Positions 56,378 through 64,000 of a stretch of 64,000 nucleotides of DNA are shown here, one piece after another. The stretch spans positions 6,302,417-6,366,416 of the forward strand of contig NC_134415.1 in assembly GCF_030867145.1 (NCBI RefSeq), in the 5' to 3' direction. Within the stretch, counting starts at the first letter, position 1. Every line of letters starts with the position of its first letter. Origin of the DNA: Opisthocomus hoazin (taxonomy: Eukaryota; Chordata; Aves; Opisthocomiformes; Opisthocomidae). The translations under genes and the position numbers were made by a program. The notes beneath the pieces were generated by a model. It ran no database searches. It saw only the letters and a program-made list of their open reading frames with translations, and was not told the origin of the DNA.

Positions 56378-59300
56378 GTCAGTAACAGGGTTATGCTGAA
56401 GTTTATCGCAAAGGTCTTGGGTTTTCCTGGCTTTTTTGTACTCGGGACTTCTGTAATTGTAGCTGACTGCATGAAAACAGAAATCAGAAGCGCAGAAATG
56501 TCTTTTTTTTTTTTTTTTTTTGTCCAAATAGTATCGTGGTATCTAAGTGGTCCTGCTTTATAGAGACAGCACGGAGTCACCTGCCTGTTCTAAAGCGAAT
56601 TTGGCTGCTTGCCTCTGGCCAGCGAGATGAGTTTCCGCGTGTCACCGTGCCGGAGAAGCTGGGCGGTGTGACTTCGGTCAGCCTGGAGGAATGCTGTGCT
56701 CTGTGGCAGCCAAGCCTTCGGGCTCGGGTTGCCAGCCACAGGGTGTAGATTGGTTTTATCAAACTGGCCTTCACAGTGCAACCGCATGCATTCGCAAGCT
56801 GGGTATTTATTCTATTTTTATGTTTGAAAGTACCAGGAAGGTGTATTTCTGTTCTTTTTGTCACATTAAGGTGCTTAGGCCCTGATTCAGCCTGATTTTC
56901 TCAAGAACTTGCTTGAGAAAAAAGCCTGCTTTTGTGCATAGTCAGTGCTGAATACTGAGGGATGTGTTTTAAAGTGTTAGTAGTACTGAACACAATTTTA
57001 GTGTGTAATTAAGGGGTGCTTCTCTTATTCCCCCTGACTAAATAGGTGGTTGTTACTGACGTGGGAAGTGTTTTGAGATTTACCAGCTTTCTTTTTAAAT
57101 AGATACTTATTTTCCTTCTTAGTGTTGAGGCAAAACCAGGTTTAAAACACCTTTTTTTCATTTTCTTGGGGGGTAGAAAAGTTGATGGGTGTATTGAAGC
57201 TGGTTTCAGCTAATGGGATTCTTGCTCTAGAGAGAGGTGCTGCAATTTCATGAAATGGCTTAAAATGAGTTGTTGCGTTGAGGAGGTCAGTGGCCCGAAC
57301 GTAACGACTCGATGACGTGCGCATTATGGGAACGTATCAATAAAAATACAATTATTTGAACTCTGGCTGAGGAAGACCACTGTGACCTCTAAAATGCACA
57401 ACTCTGAAGTGGTTTTTAACAAAGAATAGAAACTAAGGTGCATTTAATGACTTTAGAATACTTTATACGTGGTGTCTTGGAAATTGAACAGTTGAAAAAC
57501 TGAATCCGGCCTGTGACCTTAGAAATCACAGGAAGCTTTGATGAGGAAATAATTTGTAAATGGTGTGAAATATAATGTAGCAGCCATTGCTTGAGTTTTA
57601 TAGATACACTTTATAAAATGCTAGATAAATCAAAGTATAGTTAACGTTCAAGAAGATGGGAAAGCTAAATGAGACCTGTGCCTTTTAAGAGTTATAAAAA
57701 TCTTTATTCAGAAGTAACTTTCTTTGAAAGCTTACTTGTATAAAGAGACAGTGCTGGTTTATTTGAACATCAGCTGCGTTGAGATCAGTCCCATCTTATT
57801 TTGCATATTTAGTGTTATCTTTGAAATTCAGCAAACGAGTCAAAATATTAACTGATAGGGAGCCTGCAACATTTTCCATATTTTTATGACATGGGAGCTG
57901 AGCTGTGGTTGTTATTGTCATGTCAGATAGATGAATCCCTGAGAACGTTCATTTTTGTTACTGGTAGGGTAAATATTTGTGTGTCTTTGTAAATAATAAA
58001 TATTTTCTTCTCGCTTGCTTTGTTTGTGTACATTTAATGCAGGTGTTTAAGGCTTCCTTCACAGAAGCAGCACTACAGAAATTGCTTGGAGCGCTGCTTT
58101 GATGGTTGGCTTTGAGTGTGACCAAGTAGTTTTTCCTTCACACTGTGGTTCACCCTCAGAGGGCTCGTGAGGGGTAATTTGTTATTCTAACAAAAATCAG
58201 CTATGTGTAACGTAGGTGTATTCAGATAGCCGAGCTCTCTTTAAAACTGCATATATAATTTCTCTGTTACTTTCAGGCAGAACTTAATGAGCTTCCAAGC
58301 ATTCTGCATTATGTGTTTAAAGCAGGGGTGGGGTGGTAATGGATTCCGAGTTTCTGTGCTGACCTATAAAATCCTAGTGGATATGGCAAAAGTGGAAGGC
58401 AGTTACACCCGTCTGGCCACAGCTGCTACCAGAGCGTGGGGTCGAAAGACTGAACTGCTGCTTTTGTGGCTGAAAACAGAGACTGGTTATCTAAAATAAA
58501 TCGGATGACTGTGCTGCTGTCCTTCAGCATCAGGCTGGGTACGAGAGAAGGTGCTCTCTCCATCAGTGGGGAACGCTTTTTGACTTCACCTCTCCCTCGT
58601 TCATCTTACTGGCGCAACTACGATGCGAGCAGCGTTGCTGGTCATGCCTTGCTTTACGTTAGTGCTTTTGTTAATTTTTATGAAATGTTGGTCATCAGGA
58701 AAGATTGTTATGGTGAAAGAGCCGTTGTAATTAAGTTATTTCTGGGCTTTCGTAATTTTGATTTGAAGCAATTTGCACATAATCTTCATTGGAATATAAA
58801 ATGCATCATCTGGGATTGTAACATTTTTTAAAAGTTGATTTTATAATGTTTTTATATAAATTTTGTAATATTAGTAATATTACAACTGAAAGGCCCTTCT
58901 TCCATTTGTGACTTTTCTCTTTTTCTAAGTGCATGTCTCGTGCAATGCATGGCATACTATAATGTAGGGATTTTTTAATTACCTTCAGTTGTTTCTCAGT
59001 GTTCCAAGGTACCGTGTTGAGAGTCTTGTAGTTAATTGCCATCAGTTTTTTGATATGATTGAAACTGAGGGAATTGTAAGAAAAATTTGAGGCCTGTCTT
59101 TTTGTAACAAGTTGGCTGAATTGGTTTGGTGCGGTTTCTGTATCTGATGTGCAGACAAAATAAGCTTGTGGTTGGAAGGCTATGCAGAAAAACAAAGCTT
59201 TTGTAACTAAATTTCAGCTATGTAATGAAACTGAAATTATTCTAATCTTCAGAAAAGGGCCGTGGCGGAAGGGTAAAGATCACCTGAAGAGTTTACCCAG

Positions 59301-61440
59301 AGCCATTGTAAGATCCCGGCTGGATTTCCTGGTGGCCAAGGGCACTGCGACTGCTCTCTGGCTGGGGCCGCCGCCTCCCTCCCTCTCCTTTGGGGAAGGC
59401 ATGGGTGCTCATCTGGAGGTGCTGGTCCCAGCTCTGTGTCTGCCCACTCCTTCTCCACCTTGTGCTCAGGTGCAGATAGACTGGGGCCAAGGACTTGCAG
59501 CCCCTTCCTCGTAGCATCCTCTGAATGGCTTGTGGCTTGGGCTACATATATATATTTATATATAGTATAATTCAGGCGGTGGTGCTGCTCTGGTAGCCAG
59601 GTGAGGGATTTGTGCTGCTGGACTTGCCTGGAGGCAGACCTAGAGCCCATCATGGAGATAAATGATGAACCTGACTAGAGGGTTACCCACAAATGTTGGG
59701 AAGAACGCAGAGATGTGTGGTTCTTGTGTGGACTCGTTCAGGATACTGGAGTTGTACCACTCTGGCTCCTATAATTTTTAGAATTGCGTCCAGTACACTT
59801 GGTGCAAATATCTAACACTTTGGCTAATTTAAACCTTACTTACATTAGTTTAGTTTAAATGTGGTGTTTAAAGAGCTGTAATTATCAGGCTGCTTTAGAA
59901 ATTCATGGTGATTTAATGAGATCAATTCTGAACTGATTTTAATTAAACCAAGGAACCTTTTCCATTGTTACAGACGAGGCCTGTGACTGGCCTTTGTAAA
60001 TGTTGATAAGGTATATCCAGTCCTAGAACTACTTTTTTTTGTGCATGACTGATTTCTTCTGTTGAAGGCAAATTTAGGCTGTTATTTTGTATATGAGCTA
60101 AAATAATTAAATTCCGAAGAACACTTTGTTCAGTTTTTTGTTCCCTTAGTCCAAGAGTGGTTCTTACTTGTGAAGACTTCTGTTAAAATACTCCCAGTAC
60201 AGCATTTCACTGTCTTTTTATAGTAGAGAGGCTGATGGACTCCATGACCTTTTTGTATTTCTGGTTTCTGCGATGCGTTTTCCCGTGACAAAAGAGGATG
60301 TGAGAGATAGCTGGAGTATTCTAATTTATGGTGATACGAAGCAGAATGCAGAAGCTTAACTGCAGTCCCGTGGTGAGATGTGCCACTATTCTAGTATGTG
60401 GAAAACGTACAAACTGCTTTTGCTGAGGGTTGTTTGGAAAGGGTGTAGTGAATGTTGGGAAAAGTCTCCTGCGAACTCCTAATGCTTAAATTTTTGTGTA
60501 GGGCGTCATTGTAGTGAGGTGTGTAAGAGACCTGTGTTGGGAGTTGCTGAGGAGCTGAGATTCTGTGCACATCTATCAATGTACGGATTGACAAAGGGTT
60601 GTGATTAGAGATGAATATTATATATATTGCATGTACAAGGAAAAAACAAACCCTGAAACTTGTGTTTTTGAAAGAGCTCTGTGTGGGCAAGGAGAATATT
60701 TCTAACAGCTGAGATTCTGGCAATTGATTCTGTTTCAGTGAGTAGAGGGCAGCTAATGGAGGGCATAATTTAGCTAGCCACTAGATCCCTTGGAAGGGCG
60801 ATTCTGGCAGATTGGTCTGGTCAATATGTTTTTGTGTTACAGAGTCGATGATGGTGCAGAGTGTGTATTCCCATTGATTGTGGGTAGGACAGGCGAATGG
60901 AATGTTTTTTGACTAGCAGTAAATCCATAAGAAACTGGAAGTAGTCACCGCATAATCTTTCATCCGTAGTTGTTTTTTTTTTTAAATAGAAATGTACAGA
61001 AAACAAAGACAAGATACCACATTCTGATCTCCCATTTTTAATGTTTGTTGTGCTTTTTATCTTGGTTCTTTCAGCCAGGCTCTGCAAACAGCAAATTTAT
61101 CTTTTCATCTATGTAAGTGAGGTAAATGTGGGGAAATAGAGCTATTGAGCAGAGGCCCTTTCTTAACGGTGTTAGTACTGCAGCAGTGCTACCAAGCGTA
61201 TGGTGGCATTAGTTTTCCAGGACTGATGGTCCTGCATGCAAAACTTTAACTTCATGGCTTGGACAACATGTAGTACAGTAAATCTAAGTGACAACTTACA
61301 AAATACCTCATTGGACTGACATCTGCAGCCATGGAGCGTTAGTTGCATCTCTGCTGGAAGCAGAATCGGAATCACTTGCTCATACTGACGAAACATGGAT
61401 ATAAACACAAGAAACTGGACATATTCAACAACAATTTATG
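56378..61440. other. DISC1 intron 1, no gene seen
   Basis: About 5.1 kb. A 19-base T run lies at 56503-56521 and an AT dinucleotide-like patch at 59543-59566. The part at 57350-58100 is AT-rich, repeat-free and stop-dense. Open frames at 58466-58831 (+) and 59249-59653 (-) have no recognisable family. Confidence 0.5.
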
Positions 61441-62672
61441 CAGAATCACAGACTGTTAGGGGTTGGAAGGGACCTCTGTGGGTCATCTAGTCCAACCCCC
61501 TGCTGAAGCAGGGTCACCTACAGCAGGCTGCACAGCACCATGTCCAGGCGGGTCTTGAATATCTCCAGAGAAGGAGACTCCCCAGCCTCCCAGGGCAGCC
61601 TGTTCCAGGGCTCTGTCACCCTCAGAGGGAAGAAGTTCTTCCTCATGTTCAGCTGGAACTTCCTCTGCTTCAGGTTGTGCCCATTGCCCCTTGTCCTGTC
61701 GCTGGGCACCACTGAAAAGAGTCTGGCCCCATCCTCCTGACACCCACCCTTGAGATATAAGCATTTCTAAGGTCCCCTCTCAGCCTTCTCTTCTTCAGGC
61801 TGAAAAAGCCCAGCTCCCTCAGCCTCTCCTCGTAGGAGAGATGCTCCAGTCCCCTCATCATCCTCGTAGCCCTCCGCTGGACTCTCTCCAGTAGCTCCTC
61901 CTCTTTCTTGAACTGGGGAGCCCAGAACTGGACACAGTACTCCAGATGGGGCCTCACTAGAGCAGAGTAGAGGGGGAGGAGAACCTCCCTCGACCTGCTG
62001 GCCACACTCTTCCTAATGCACCCCAGGATGCCATTGGCCTTCTTGTCAGCCAGGGCACACTGCTGGCTCATGGTCAGCCTGTCATCCACCAGCACTCCCA
62101 GGTCCCTCTCCACAGAGCTGCTCTCCAGCAGGTCCACCCCAAGCCTGTACTGATGCATGGAGTTGTTCCTCCCCAGGTGCAGGACCCTGCATTTGCCCTT
62201 GTTGAACCTCATCAGGTTCCTCTGTGCCCAACTCTCCAGCCTGTCCAGGTCACGCTGAATGGCAGCACAGCCTGCCGGTGTGTCCACCACTCCTCCCAGT
62301 TTGGTGTCATCAGCAAACTTGCTGAGAGTACACTCTGACTCTTCATCCAGGTCGTTGATGAAGAAGTTAAACAAGGCTGGGCCCAGTACTGACCCCTGAG
62401 GGACACCACTAGTTACCGGCCTCCAACTAGACTCAGCGCCGCTGATAACAACCCCCTGAGCTCTGCCATTCAGCCAGTTCTCTATCCACTTCACCAACCA
62501 CTCATCCAGCTCACACTTCTTGAGCTTCCCTAGGAGGATATTATGGGAGACTGTGTCGAAAGCCTTGCTGAAGTCTAGGTAGACAACATCCACGGCTCTC
62601 CCCTCATCTAACCAGCCAGTCATGCCATCGTAGAAAGCTATCAGATTGGTCAGGCATGATTTCCCCTTGATG
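61441..62672 (-). mobile_element. CR1 LINE, longest copy in window
   Basis: A CR1 copy of about 1.23 kb read on the minus strand. Its tail (GCAGAATCACAGACTGTTAG on the + strand) has only about one and a half units. It retains most of the reverse-transcriptase palm and all of the C-terminal region, but is truncated upstream of the [17 protein letters not shown] segment, so the endonuclease and fingers are gone. Wording groups it with the ESPSLEIFK subfamily of 3.1, 27.1 and 30.9 kb. It lies antisense to DISC1, about 0.5 kb before exon 2. Confidence 0.96.
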
Positions 62673-62758
62673 CATAAAATATCTTTGTGAGTATGGTTCT
62701 TGTCTTTTTCACGCAGATTCAGTCCTATCCTAGGTGTGCTTGTAAGTCTGAAAATCAT
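61518..62758 (-). pseudogene. CR1 ORF2 remnant, reverse transcriptase with one frameshift
   Basis: The open frame 61670-62758 carries CR1 reverse-transcriptase motifs in order: [19 protein letters not shown], then [20 protein letters not shown], then the catalytic [10 protein letters not shown], followed by the CR1-specific [16 protein letters not shown] and [19 protein letters not shown]. The first 28 or so codons at the 5' side are flanking DNA, not CR1. Near 61755-61765 the copy is 4 bases shorter than the equivalent segment at 3435-3460, shifting frame. The true C-terminus ([17 protein letters not shown] to VLCSLL) continues in another frame ending at 61518. ORF2 normally copies CR1 RNA by target-primed reverse transcription. 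This one cannot make a full enzyme. Confidence 0.92.
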
Positions 62759-63157
62759 TCTGGATCAGAGAGACTTAAGCAAGGTCTGTGCTTTAGCATT
62801 TCGCATCTCCATTAGCTAAGCAAATTGAGAAAGAAGCAGCACAGAGTGTGCTGTGAATAGGGAAGGTGATGTGGTTCGTCATACCCAGGTTTGTGTCCTG
62901 ATGGATGTGATTATGTTAGCAAGTTCACTTAAAAGCAGGTGCAAACTCTTTACAAAGTGGGTGAAAACACACAACGTTCTCTGGCAACGTCTTTGCTCCT
63001 CGATCTGCGGTATGGTCCCTGTCTTTGTTTTGTTGAAATGGAAGGCGATGCGCAGTTTGAAATTCCTGAAACAATTCTTTTCAGATGCTACAATATGTTG
63101 AGCCTAGAAAATGGCAGAAACATTTCAATGACTTTTTTTTTTCCTCCCTTCCCCCAG
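62673..63157 (+). other. DISC1 intron 1 end with strong acceptor
   Basis: Unique intron DNA ending in an excellent 3' splice site: a pyrimidine tract from 63132 to 63155 followed by AG at 63156-63157. No other repeat seen. Confidence 0.88.
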
Positions 63158-64000
63158 ATGGTCAGGAGCACTTAACGCCTGCAGGCTCTCTTCATAAAAA
63201 GAAACTGGCGAGAAGACCTGGATACGTGAAGCCAGAAGCTCAGGGACAGACAGAGTTTCAGTCCCCAGGTGCCTGCAAGCTGTTCAGCCCTGAAGAGCTC
63301 CAACATGGCAGGCAGCGTTGTGGAGACTTTGAGAACTGCTCTCTGCACAGACAGTGCCAAAAGAACTTTGAATTCTTATGCTGTGGTGCAGCGAGTAGTG
63401 TGGTAGTTCCTGCTAATGGGGTAACAGTGTTGGCTGCTACTGGGAACGTGCCAGGGTGCTGCAAAAATCTTTCATGTTGCAAGAGCCCAGGGTCAGAAGA
63501 CACCGTGACAGCAGTTTACCCTGCTGCAGCAACAGGCAGAGGAGATGTTTCTGCTGTATGCTGTACACGACGGAAAAGCCACGGCGCTAAGGTGAGCAAG
63601 ACCCCAAACATGTCTGCTTTGGATCAGGCAGAAGTGAACAACAACTGTGAATATCAAAACAGAGATGTTTCTCATTCTGTTGGCGCACACGATAGCTTTA
63701 GTTCGAGTTTCAGCTTCATACAGCTCTCCCTGAACTCGGCCTCTGGACTAAGCGATGCTGAAGGCAAGTCAGCCATCGAGGAAGCCAAGTATGTTCTGCA
63801 TCCCAGCACCACGGGGAAGCCGCAGGAGCCGGAAGAGATGGCGCAAACTCGTGAGCGCTTGGGAGCTTTGCGTTGCTTCTCCAGGCCCAGTGAGGATTTG
63901 GAGTATGAAAACAGGACCGCAGTGAATGACAAACTACAGAATTGTGAGACTGTCTCACTCTTGGACACAGATGCAACGTTTTCATATTCTACAGATTCCT
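63158..64000 (+). CDS. DISC1: DISC1 exon 2, 5' part (runs off the window)
   Basis: Start of the large second exon of DISC1, a scaffold that binds PDE4, GSK3, NDEL1, kinesin and centrosomal proteins in neurons. The frame is open for 280 codons to the window edge, entered in phase 1. Numbered from the proposed start, KKKLARRPGYVK (39-50) matches the basic, NLS-like and PDE4-contact patch of mammals (LARRPGY). SFSSSFSFIQLSLNSA (205-220) matches the Ser/Phe-rich motif, followed by an acidic DAEG. Between them sequence identity to mammals is low, and the region is rich in Ser, Gly and Ala, fitting the disordered head domain. Four Cys-Cys pairs (100-101, 126-127, 132-133, 160-161) are unusual. The C-terminal coiled coils lie beyond 64000. 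Identification rests on two motifs, splice phase and neighbourhood to TSNAX. Confidence 0.9.

Noticed and set aside
1..64000. tRNA, rRNA, CRISPR, operon or phage features
   Set aside because: None seen on either strand. The gene structure and repeats are those of a bird nuclear genome.

Overview
The window is vertebrate nuclear DNA, almost certainly avian. It carries two split genes with normal GT/AG splice sites, about twenty 5'-truncated CR1 LINE copies (the dominant bird retrotransposon, with its ATTCTRTG tail repeats) and two solo LTR-like elements of kinds common in bird genomes. I see no bacterial, phage or CRISPR feature. The species cannot be fixed from this sequence alone.

Layout on the + strand: (1) 1-13.9 kb is the 3' part of TSNAX (translin-associated factor X): a long partial intron, the exon carrying the EYVE acidic motif (10270-10397), an intron, the terminal coding exon (12030-12404) and a 3' UTR with a poly(A) signal near 13839. 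(2) 13.9-40.0 kb is intergenic. It holds CR1 copies, a solo LTR (37.8-38.4 kb), a GC-rich minisatellite (17.48-17.91 kb) and an 'orphan' CpG island (about 17.90-18.21 kb) with no recognised gene. (3) 40.04-40.72 kb is a second CpG island that I assign to the promoter and first exon of DISC1. The proposed coding exon 1 (40341-40416) ends in phase 1 at a consensus donor. (4) 40.4-63.16 kb is DISC1 intron 1. It contains a CR1-tail-derived satellite, several CR1 copies, a second solo LTR (55.3-56.4 kb) and a CR1 with a long reverse-transcriptase reading frame (61.4-62.7 kb). (5) 63158-64000 is the start of the large DISC1 exon 2, open to the window edge and recognisable by LARRPGY and SSFSFI motifs.

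TSNAX and DISC1 lie in the same orientation and order as in mammals, so the window is the conserved TSNAX-DISC1 neighbourhood. TSNAX with translin forms the C3PO RNase; DISC1 is a neuronal and centrosomal scaffold. In human, intergenic splicing between the two genes is known, which makes the CpG island between them the most interesting unexplained element here. Most other open reading frames are shadows of CR1, LTR or GC-rich DNA. I found no convincing novel multi-gene system.
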